From Saccharomycopsis fibuligera x Saccharomycopsis cf. fibuligera (taxonomy: Eukaryota; Ascomycota; Saccharomycetes; Ascoideales; Saccharomycopsidaceae), in contig CP012813.1 of assembly GCA_001936135.1 (NCBI GenBank), positions 1,426,001 through 1,490,000 of the forward strand: a stretch of 64,000 nt of DNA. The letters are read 5' to 3'. Shown here piece by piece: positions 28,855 to 37,259 of this stretch (its first letter is position 1; each line of letters opens with the position of its first letter). The notes beneath the pieces were generated by a model that had not been told where the DNA came from, ran no database searches, and worked only from the letters and a program-made list of their open reading frames with translations. A program made the position numbers and the translations under genes.

Positions 28855-29988
28855 TTAGTCTTCGTTATCAGTAGAGGAGTCATTATCATCATCAATAGTG
28901 CTTTCTTGATATGCTTTCATGAGTTCAATCATTTTTGATGTATCAACAGCGGCATCAACCATGTCTTTTGGGACGTGATTTTCAGAATGTTCTTTGGCAG
29001 CAAATCTAGCAGTTGAATATTGTGCCACAACTCTTAACTCAAAATCATCATCCGTGCCGTTTGGTTTTATAGACAAGACCTCATTCCAAGAAAACAACAA
29101 ACTATCAGTTTTTCTAGCAAATGGATTAATATCAATCAAGAAAACTTTTTGTGACTTATCAGGCAAATATACATCAAAGACAAAATTATTGTCAGGAAAC
29201 GTATCCCTCAAGTTATCCTCAAAAAATCCAAAAATTTTATCTTTAATTTCTTCCTCAATACTTTGTAAGTAATCGTAAAAATTTGGGTCTCTTTGAGAAG
29301 CAGCAATAAGTTTACGATCTTTGACAAAACAACGGAACTCCCATGCAGGATTTAACTCGAACCATTCTTTCAAAACGAGTTGAAATGACAAACTTTCATG
29401 TTCTTTGGCCAAGTTGTCAGAAGTTGCATCAATATCAATGCACTCATTTAGTGATTCTGTCAAGTCATGGATGATGTAAGATGAAGCGTTTAATATGAGG
29501 TAAACGTCGGTGGCTGACGTACACTTCATGGAGTGATTAGGCAACATCCATGCGGCATCCTTAGGAGCAGACCAATTCAATTTCGGCACCACGGGACCTC
29601 TGGTGCGAATGATGTTTTTGATTTGTTCATGGACTGATTTGAATCCATTAGTGGGATCATTTGCCACACGACGTTGATGTCTTTCAGCTTTAGATAGCTG
29701 TTTGTCTTGCTTAGATTTTTTTTCATCTTTTTCATCTTTTTCATCTTCTTCCCAGTCACTATAGTCTGAATTATCAGCTATAGTAGACTCATCATCGTAA
29801 AATTCAGCAGGCATTTTGATACCATCTTGTAGGATGTAAGTGATGAAGGACTGGGGTAATGGGCCAATGATGTGGGATTTTGGAGTAATTTTGGAATACT
29901 TTGGATACCAGGCTGCATAGGAGCAGTTTATGATGTGTTGTTTTGTTGGTCGAATTTCTTGGAATGCGTGGTAATCGTTGGTCATCAT
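28855..29988 (-). CDS. CDC123: eIF2 assembly factor Cdc123
   Basis: The 377-residue protein matches Cdc123/D123, an ATP-grasp-like chaperone that joins eIF2 gamma to eIF2 alpha and so is needed for translation initiation and cell-cycle Start. Diagnostic stretches are CSYAAWYPKYSKITPKSHII near the N-terminus, NSDYSDWEED, RGPVVPKLNWSAPKDAAWML, CFVKDRKLIAASQRDPNFYD, and VFDVYLPDKSQKVFLIDINP with the metal-binding DIN. A Lys/Glu/Asp run (about 85-105) is a low-complexity insert. An acidic tail ends the protein as in the family. The ATG at 29986-29988 is used. An ATG three bases inside is the next choice. Confidence 0.95.
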   Translation of the reverse strand: MMTNDYHAFQEIRPTKQHIINCSYAAWYPKYSKITPKSHIIGPLPQSFITYILQDGIKMPAEFYDDESTIADNSDYSDWEEDEKDEKDEKKSKQDKQLSKAERHQRRVANDPTNGFKSVHEQIKNIIRTRGPVVPKLNWSAPKDAAWMLPNHSMKCTSATDVYLILNASSYIIHDLTESLNECIDIDATSDNLAKEHESLSFQLVLKEWFELNPAWEFRCFVKDRKLIAASQRDPNFYDYLQSIEEEIKDKIFGFFEDNLRDTFPDNNFVFDVYLPDKSQKVFLIDINPFARKTDSLLFSWNEVLSIKPNGTDDDFELRVVAQYSTARFAAKEHSENHVPKDMVDAAVDTSKMIELMKAYQESTIDDDNDSSTDNED

Positions 29989-31126
29989 AGCTTCGAGCAG
30001 ATTATACTATTGCCAGTGATATTGAAAGTGTACATTTGTGAGCCTTGAAATATCACTTCGAGATCACTATCTCGATGATCATCCTCATTAGTAATTATAG
30101 CGACAGTTAGTAATGGCAAATAAAAAAAAATATTTGTAATTGCATGATACATGCATGATAGCGCTTCATCCAACATTCTATCCGGGTAGCTCAGCACCCA
30201 CTGAGTAAACAGCAAAAGTGCTGTAAATGAACGAAAATCGATTTCAACCAAAGCTGCAATTGCAACGCCAGCGTCTATCAGAAAATAAACCCATCCACTT
30301 CAGCTTAGTTCTTACTCGCTTGACGTGTTGTTGCAACTTTTCTCCAATCCCATTCCCCCAATCACAATCCTTCCCCCACAAGCGCTTTCTTTTACGTACG
30401 TTATTTCCTCTAAGAATTGCAACTATTTGTGTGTGTACTTGTGCAAGCAACTGTGTGCGTGTTTTGTTTTGTTTTGCTTCGTTGTCCCATCCATTCATCG
30501 CATTCTCCCATTGCAGCGTTGCCGTTTGTGTTCAGTGTGTTGTCAGGAGGAGTGGTCTCTTTGTCACTTGCTCATCTCGACTACAACCTTGTCACAGTTA
30601 ATCATTACAATATAATTTTATCATCTACTCAACAAATTGTCAATAAAAGTGTCTTTTCAGTCCATCAATTGCAAGACAATTGGCATTGATTCGAGTGCAA
30701 GCTCTGATTGCTTTTGAAATAGGAGAACAGAAGAAAAAAAAAGAACACATTTCTCTGGAAAAAAAACAACCATAAATCTTACGATAAACAAGTTAAAAAC
30801 AAACAACTCGCCATAATCACTATTGCCAAGCACTTATTTTTTTTCATTTGCTTCATTTTGCTAGCTTTTGATACTAACTAATATCTAGAATTTTTCTTGA
30901 CTAGTATTTTTGTTTATTTTCACTGATTGCATTTTATCTTTTACCGAAGTAATTAATTGACTTGGTCAGCAAAGCAAAGTGAAAGCACCAAAACAAAAAT
31001 ATCTACAAACAACAAAATCAAAAAAATACTTCAGATCCAAACAAAAACAAATTTAAAAAGCATAAAGAGCTAATTTGCAAGCAGCTTCTCACACAACCAC
31101 AGTATATACTATCATTATCACATAAC
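29989..31126. promoter_or_regulatory. CDC123/PPH21 divergent region with long PPH21 leader
   Basis: This spacer of more than 1.1 kb separates divergent genes. The PPH21-proximal 240 bases are A-rich and free of ATG, like an unstructured leader. TACTAAC at 30872-30878 followed by TAG at 30886-30888 looks like a branch point with 3' splice site, with a possible GTACGT donor at 30396-30401. A C/T-rich frame at 30227-30601 is not convincing as a gene. Confidence 0.45.
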
Positions 31127-32197
31127 ATGGACATGGATGGTGATATCCCTATGGAAGAGGTGAATGAATCTCGTTTAGATCCAAGTTTAGAAGATGATGA
31201 AGGTGCAGACCAAAACCCAAACTATTCTTTTAATCAACCATTTGAACCAAAAGAAGGCCCAATTCCAGAATTACCGAAAAGTAGTGTTAATCAACTAGAC
31301 CAATGGATTGAACAATTAAGTAAATGTCAACCTCTCAGTGAAGATAATGTTGCCAAACTATGTAAAATGGCTCAAGATGTTTTACAGTTTGAAGCTAATG
31401 TACAACCAGTTAACGTACCAGTGACAATATGTGGTGATGTACATGGTCAATTTCATGATTTGATGGAATTATTCAAAATTGGTGGACCATGCCCTGATAC
31501 AAATTATTTGTTTATGGGTGATTATGTTGACAGAGGTTATTATTCTGTGGAAACCGTTAGTTATTTAGTAGCAATGAAGATTAGATATCCAAATAGAATT
31601 ACAATATTGAGAGGTAACCATGAGTCAAGACAAATTACTCAAGTTTATGGTTTTTATGATGAGTGTTTAAGAAAATATGGCAGTGCAAACGTTTGGAAGT
31701 TATTTACTGATTTGTTTGATTATTTCCCAATTACTGCATTAGTTGAAAATAGAATTTTTTGTTTACATGGTGGTTTATCACCAATGATTGAGTCAATTGA
31801 TCAAGTTAAAGAATTAAATAGAATCCAAGAAGTCCCTCATGAAGGTCCAATGTGTGACTTATTATGGTCTGATCCTGATGATAGAGGTGGATGGGGTATT
31901 AGTCCAAGAGGTGCTGGTTTTACCTTTGGTCAAGATATATCGGAACAATTTAATAGAACAAATGATTTAAGTCTTGTTGCAAGAGCTCATCAATTGGTTA
32001 TGGAAGGTTATTCATGGTCTCATCAAGAATTAGTGGTTACAATCTTTTCAGCTCCAAATTATTGTTACAGATGTGGCAATCAAGCCGCTATTATGGAAGT
32101 TGATGAACAACATAACAGACAATTCTTGCAGTATGATCCTAGTGTTAGACCTGGTGAACCAACAGTCACAAGGAAGACACCTGACTACTTTTTGTAA
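31127..32197 (+). CDS. PPH21: PP2A catalytic subunit
   Basis: The 356-residue Ser/Thr protein phosphatase is of PP2A type. Metal and catalytic motifs are GDVHG at 103-107, GDYVDRG at 131-137 and RGNHE at 162-166. The C-terminus is TPDYFL, whose Leu is methylated and Tyr phosphorylated in the family. The acidic N-terminal extension of about 50 residues is as in yeast Pph21/Pph22 and is absent from metazoan PP2A. PP2A works with scaffold Tpd3 and regulatory Cdc55 or Rts1 in mitosis, morphogenesis and TOR signalling. Codons strongly favour A/T third bases (TTA for Leu, CAA, AGA), in contrast with the TTG-rich ACO1. Pph21 and Pph22 cannot be told apart here. Confidence 0.95.
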   Translation: MDMDGDIPMEEVNESRLDPSLEDDEGADQNPNYSFNQPFEPKEGPIPELPKSSVNQLDQWIEQLSKCQPLSEDNVAKLCKMAQDVLQFEANVQPVNVPVTICGDVHGQFHDLMELFKIGGPCPDTNYLFMGDYVDRGYYSVETVSYLVAMKIRYPNRITILRGNHESRQITQVYGFYDECLRKYGSANVWKLFTDLFDYFPITALVENRIFCLHGGLSPMIESIDQVKELNRIQEVPHEGPMCDLLWSDPDDRGGWGISPRGAGFTFGQDISEQFNRTNDLSLVARAHQLVMEGYSWSHQELVVTIFSAPNYCYRCGNQAAIMEVDEQHNRQFLQYDPSVRPGEPTVTRKTPDYFL

Positions 32198-33991
32198 AAT
32201 ATATCATTTGTTTATCTTTTCAGTTTTTTTTTTTATGTTCTTCTAATTTTATTCAACATGTTTCCAATCCCATTCCTATTTTAACCCATCTTCACCTTTT
32301 TCTTCCAGATCCCCCTTTTTTTTGTATCTAATCATTAATTTTGTTCATTCTTATTTTTTTTTTTATTTTTTTTTTTTTTTATTTTCATTATTTGCTTGTC
32401 CAATTCAAGTTTACTTTATCATTGTTATTTTTTTTTATTTTTATTTTTATTTATCCGTCTCCCACACTAACAGAAGCTGGTAATATATTATTAAGTTTAA
32501 TGCCAATTGTTAAATATTTTGTCTGCTTTTTATGTTTATAAATTCATTTTACGTTCATTTCTGGTGATTTGGCTTTTGGCTTTTAACTTTTGACTTTTGA
32601 CTTTTTGACTTTTTGACTCTGGCTTTTGGTTCTGTTTATTGGCTCTGGATTTGACTATTTTTTTTCTATATTCTAGATTCAATAGTGGGTAAAATGGGGA
32701 CCATTGTTTTCGATTACACTAAAGTAAGAAGCGTGTCTATTAAAGGCGATTTTGGAGAGAAGTGAGGAGTGAAGATTGATGAATTAACTTAAATATATTT
32801 ATACACAGAGATTATAAATTTATGAGATCTCTGTCTTTAAGCTACAAGCTTAAGTAAATGATCTTCTATATTTTGAAAATTTGCAATATAGTTGGTTATT
32901 AAGATTTTAATTCAATAGGCAAGGGTTATTGAAGAGTTATCTTTTTTTAACTTTTAATGAAGACCTATCTTGCAGAGAAGTCGGTTAATCTCATTTATAA
33001 ACAATCTTATCACTTCTTAAGTAAAAGACGCTATAATTGAGCGCTATAAATTTTCCTATTTGACTGGTTAAATGCCAGCTCTTTTGCATATTAGGGCTAT
33101 TTTTTTACTCAATGTAATATTATAGACCACTTACATCTATAGAAAGTGTTGTTTTAATTTTTTTTCTTTCTAAATTGATCACCAGAGTTCTATATGTACA
33201 CTGAGATTGGATTATCATGGCATGTACCATACAAAATGGCTGGGTTTAACAATATTCTAGTCACCAACTTACGCTGGGAAATAATCTACTCGACTTTTGG
33301 TTTTGAGGATTCTTCTTTCGAACTTGTTTCTATTCATCGAAGTACATCGAATGATATTTTAATTAGATTCTTTGATTATCTGGAGATCAATCGGGAACCC
33401 TAATGGCAATAGCAAGTCGAGAATGGAGCTAATCAATATGGGCATTTTACCGCTTTCCAACTTACAATTTTCAATAGCTAATAGCAAATATAGTATACTA
33501 TAGTATAAGTTAATAGGCAGTATGTAGCTACCTACAATGGATATAGTGGTTATAGTGGTTATAGTGGTTATATGGCCCTGGCACTCGGCTTGCCTAATGG
33601 GAAATGCCGTCGCTGACATAGGCTCGCTTAGCTTACTTGAACAGCTTATCGCGGGGCTTAACTTGGGATGGGGACCTATTACTATAAAGTATAAATTGTA
33701 CTCAAAGAAGAAGTGGTTTCTCTGCTTTGGAGTCAATACTGACTTGAGCTGCGCCATTTTGTTGTTTTCACTATCATATTTTTCACTGATTTGGCTTTAG
33801 TTTACAAGAGCTGTCAATCTGCTTGATCTAATCTCGATTATCATAATAAATAGATTGCACCAACTAATCAACTAATTAATTAATTGCCGAAGAGCTCAGT
33901 ATAATATTGGTGTTCGTTATTTTTACTTACACTCATAACCGCAATCACAGCCGGTGAGATTTAATAGCAAAATTACAAAATACAATTAATA
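32198..33991. other. 1.8-kb intergenic region, PPH21 to OHCU decarboxylase
   Basis: It begins with T-rich 3'-UTR-like sequence (to about 32450). A degenerate run of CTTTTGA/GACTTTT units follows (32565-32640), then long AT-rich DNA with several short palindromes. A GC-richer island lies at about 33573-33690, just after three copies of a 9-mer. No frame has a recognisable product and I could not match the island to a known RNA. The final 150 bases presumably hold the promoter of the next gene. Confidence 0.5.
33542..33572. repeat. 9-base tandem repeat TATAGTGGT, three copies
   Basis: Three perfect copies lie at 33542-33550, 33551-33559 and 33560-33568, followed by a partial fourth. It abuts the GC-richer island described with the surrounding intergenic region. 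Confidence 0.85.
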
Positions 33992-34711
33992 ATGGCATAT
34001 CAATTACCACCTATATCCGCAGTCAACAACAACACTCTCCCAGAACTGCAACAAAAGCAAATAATTGATCATTTATTTGAACATTCGACTACTCTTTATG
34101 AATTCTTAATTCCTAAACTTTTTTCTCCAACTTCGTCTTCATTATCTTCATCATCAACTACAACAACAACAACATCATCATCACCTTCAACATCAAAGAC
34201 AATATCATCATCATTATCTACATCACCGTCGGAGCACAAATCATCAAAGAAAGCATATTCTTCATATAGAGATCTTATTGAACATGCAAGGCTAGAGCTA
34301 CTTTGGCTTTTATCTACCGCTGAGTCATCATCATCCAAGGCTGCTTCTTTCTCTTCTTCGGTGGATCCCCGGATTTCTCAAATAATTGGCGCACATCCAC
34401 GTCTCGGAGCATCCCCAAAGAAAATCCTTACTCTTAGTGAACACTCCCAACAAGAGCAATCCTCATTACAGAGGGCCACTGAAAATGAAAAGGTCAAATT
34501 ACGACAATTGAACGACTTGTATGAAAAAAAGTTCCCTGGGTTAAGATATGTTGTTTTTGTTAATGGACGACCAAGAGAAGAAATTATGAGAGATATGGAA
34601 TTGAGAATTAATAGGGGTGATATTGTGGCTGAAAGAAAGGCGGCGTTCAATGCGATGTGTGATATTGCTTTGGATAGGGCTACAAAACTTGAAGCGATGC
34701 AGAAGTTGTGA
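33992..34711 (+). CDS. OHCU decarboxylase (uric acid breakdown)
   Basis: The 239-residue protein matches 2-oxo-4-hydroxy-4-carboxy-5-ureidoimidazoline decarboxylase, the last of the urate-oxidation enzymes, which gives S-allantoin. Key features are AHPRLG with the catalytic His135, the SQQEQ stretch at 152-156, and YVVFVNGRPREEIM with the substrate Arg. The C-terminal helix is typical. Between helices 1 and 2 there is a Ser/Thr insert of about 40 residues (about 46-88) and another Ser run near 112-124, so it is longer than the usual 170 residues. The C-terminus QKL resembles a weak peroxisomal PTS1. S. cerevisiae lacks this enzyme, while several Candida species use urate. The ATG at 33992 is first in frame. 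Confidence 0.88.
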   Translation: MAYQLPPISAVNNNTLPELQQKQIIDHLFEHSTTLYEFLIPKLFSPTSSSLSSSSTTTTTTSSSPSTSKTISSSLSTSPSEHKSSKKAYSSYRDLIEHARLELLWLLSTAESSSSKAASFSSSVDPRISQIIGAHPRLGASPKKILTLSEHSQQEQSSLQRATENEKVKLRQLNDLYEKKFPGLRYVVFVNGRPREEIMRDMELRINRGDIVAERKAAFNAMCDIALDRATKLEAMQKL

Positions 34712-35574
34712 GATGGAGGATTAGTAGGAAACAGAAATGGAAAGGAGTTAATTTCATTAACTTGGATTACCTGAACAAGATTTTCAAAGTTTATAAAGTT
34801 GCAACTTAAGCGGTGTCGTCCTGTATACGACAGGGTGTATGAGGCGGTTTCTTGCCAGTTCAAATTTATATATGTGATTTTTTGTTGAATATATTTGAAA
34901 ATATCCATAGTAATTGCACACACATACAGTAATACTGAAACACCATCAGTATTGGTTTTTTCAGCATATTTTACGCCAGTTTACTACTTACTGAGTGCTC
35001 ATTCATTTCTTTGAAAGGAATCAATTTCAAGTTATATTTATAGTTTTATGAGTAACACTGCAGCGGCTATTAACTCTCTTGAAAGAAAAAAGCTCATAAT
35101 ATACCAAAAGTCTGCTGCTTTTTTTTTTTTTTTTTGTTTTTAACATGTTGTTACACATTTTCAATGAATGAATCTGTGTAAAATAGAATGGTAAAATAAT
35201 GGGCAAAATGAGTAGTGTTCATGAACTCATAAAATTAAGACTGAAAAAAAAAAAGAAGTAAAAAGATAAAATATAGAAACAACAAATTAGAAAGAAAAAA
35301 TAACAATTTTGAAAAAGTACATCTATTTACAAAGTTTTCTTTTTTGGGGTGGAAGAGGATTGAAACATAGCACACAGTGAGGCGAACTGTAGCATTAACA
35401 AAAGAAAAACAGAAGGGGAAAAAAATAAACAATAACAATGGAGAAACGATGAAAAGAAATAGATAACAAAATTAGCCATGATGATACTAATTTCTGATTG
35501 ATTCTATAATAGGTGTAATGCCATTGGGAAAGGAACAATCAGAAAAAAGAAAAAATGATATGAATAGAAATCGC
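34712..35574. other. intergenic, OHCU gene/TIM44 convergent 3' ends
   Basis: This convergent spacer has a T-run near 35117-35135 and A-rich DNA toward TIM44. A small inverted repeat lies at 34820-34834 (CCTGT/ACAGG). No gene or RNA is recognised. Confidence 0.5.
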
Positions 35575-36954
35575 TCAAGTAAATGAACGAGTAGCACCAC
35601 GGGCAAACTCAATAATTTTCCAACCTTCAGTTTCCTTATTACCCATTTCTTCAGGGATTCTAGTCAAAACAATAGCATAAGTACTCAAAAGGATATCGCT
35701 TTCAGTACCAGCAATAACTTTGCCAGTTTTGACATCTCTATAAATATTAATTTCTTGAGCTCTACAACTAGCAACCAATACTGGTATATCAGCTGGAGGT
35801 AAAAGTTTAGCACTAATGATATCCACTCCTCTAATATCCAAAACTTTACCATCAGCAAAAAGTCCCTTGTCTCTGTATTGTTTGGTAGATGCGTTCCAAA
35901 CATTGAATGGAGCTTCACTCACCCATTGTTTCAAAACTTTTTCATCACCTTTTACATAGGCGTCCAAGATTTCAGGTATTATATATTCTCTCAAGTTTTT
36001 CAAGAATTCGTCGCTGTTAAAAGTTGGATCCATTAATTTGAATTGTCTAATAACTCTTGCTCTTTCAGTTTCTGAGAAAAACCCGCCAATTTTTTCAAAT
36101 ACAGTTCTAATAAAGGAAATTAACCCATTTTCACTTTCATCCCATCTAAGTCTCAAGTCAGCAATGAACCTACCAACGGCAGTACTGGTTTTGAAATTTT
36201 CCCAGCGTTCACCAAAACTTGGTTTGGAAACTTTGTAATTAGTAGTAGTTAATGCAGTTGGACCTTCATCATTACTTTGAATAACTCTTCTTTTACCAAG
36301 TAAAATTTCTTGTTCTCTCTTACGTCTTCTTTGTTCTTTAGTAATAAAGCCACCATAAGCACTAGATGAACCATCATCAATAACTTCAGAAATATCCTTG
36401 TATGCTCTGGTTTGTCTCACTGGGTCAAACGCTTCATCCACTTTTTCAGCGGTTTTACCAACTACTTTTCTAGTAGATTTACCAACTTCGGATTCCCATG
36501 CTTTTTCAGCAACAGTACCAATACGTTCACCAGTTTTTTTCAAAGTCTTGCCGACAACAGTTGATCCTTTTTGGGCTTTTTCGTAGGCTTCTTTAGCTCT
36601 TTTAAAAGCATCAGATTCACCCATTTTACCAGTTGCGTCTTGCAATTCTCTGATTTCGTTTTTTAAATCACTACTTTTTTCCCATTCTTTTTTGAAAGTG
36701 TCAAAGAACACTTGGAATGGAGTTTTTCCATCTGGTGGAGGTGGCGCCTGTTGTCTTTGCTGTTGCTGCTGCTGCTGCTGTTGTTGTTCTTTGTTATTAT
36801 TGGAATCTTGTTTGGATGCATTCATGGCGGCAAAAGTGGTGCTAAATTGTCTAGCACCGTGGATGCCGATGGCGGCGGCACTAGAAACCCGCAATGGAAC
36901 GAGTTTAGTGGAGCCCATGGTAGCCGAGGCGTTTAGTATCCTGTGGGGCAACAT
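35575..36954 (-). CDS. TIM44: mitochondrial import motor scaffold Tim44
   Basis: The 459-residue matrix-side peripheral inner-membrane protein tethers mtHsp70 to the TIM23 channel. It has an Arg/Ser/Ala presequence (1-40, with RQFSTT near the expected cleavage), the helical region that binds Hsp70 and cardiolipin (about 78-185, FFDTFKKEWEKSSDLKNEIR), and the C-terminal Tim44 domain (about 270-459: FKLMDPTFNSDEFLKNLREY to GWKIIEFARGATRSF). A run of 10 Gln at 57-66 followed by RQQAPPPP sits just after the presequence and is not part of the conserved protein. The ATG at 36952-36954 gives a normal presequence; Met13 is a possible alternative. Divergent from CWF19. Confidence 0.95.
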   Translation of the reverse strand: MLPHRILNASATMGSTKLVPLRVSSAAAIGIHGARQFSTTFAAMNASKQDSNNNKEQQQQQQQQQQRQQAPPPPDGKTPFQVFFDTFKKEWEKSSDLKNEIRELQDATGKMGESDAFKRAKEAYEKAQKGSTVVGKTLKKTGERIGTVAEKAWESEVGKSTRKVVGKTAEKVDEAFDPVRQTRAYKDISEVIDDGSSSAYGGFITKEQRRRKREQEILLGKRRVIQSNDEGPTALTTTNYKVSKPSFGERWENFKTSTAVGRFIADLRLRWDESENGLISFIRTVFEKIGGFFSETERARVIRQFKLMDPTFNSDEFLKNLREYIIPEILDAYVKGDEKVLKQWVSEAPFNVWNASTKQYRDKGLFADGKVLDIRGVDIISAKLLPPADIPVLVASCRAQEINIYRDVKTGKVIAGTESDILLSTYAIVLTRIPEEMGNKETEGWKIIEFARGATRSFT

Positions 36955-37259
36955 GGTGTAAAAGGTTGTTGTGAGGTGTGATTGTAGTTGAGGGATGGCC
37001 CTTTGGTAGGGAGGATGAGGATGTTGAATGGGCAGTTAGTCAGTTGAAGTTGAAAAATTTTGAGTAAAAAAAAATAAAAAATCAAAAAAATAGAAAAAAG
37101 AAAAAAAGAAATTGTTTGTCGGCACCGGAGAAAGAATTAGAGGTTGTGTGCACTGGTCACACAAGAGAATTCTGAGATACTGCAAAGGCGATGAGACACT
37201 GATGGAGAGAAGAAGTGATAGAGGAGATGAGAACTTTTGGGTAGCAGATAGCACTCAAG
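36955..37259. promoter_or_regulatory. TIM44/CWF19 divergent promoter region
   Basis: This short divergent spacer has an A-rich block at about 37065-37110. No motif could be assigned. Confidence 0.5.

Noticed and set aside
29985-30251. 88-codon frame upstream of CDC123 on the same strand
   Set aside because: It overlaps the CDC123 start, starts in promoter DNA and has no recognisable features. Cdc123 is complete without it.
30227-30601. 124-codon frame in the CDC123/PPH21 spacer
   Set aside because: Cys/Phe/Ser-rich composition comes from C/T-rich promoter DNA. No family is recognised, and neighbouring frames of similar size overlap it.
33359-33757. 132-codon minus-strand frame near the 33.6-kb island
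   Set aside because: The repeat-coded Thr/Ile stretch and lack of any domain suggest chance. The island is better treated as non-coding.
34815-34834. Two overlapping small inverted repeats (GTCGT/ACGAC and CCTGT/ACAGG)
   Set aside because: Stems of five bases are too short to claim a switch or terminator without conservation data.
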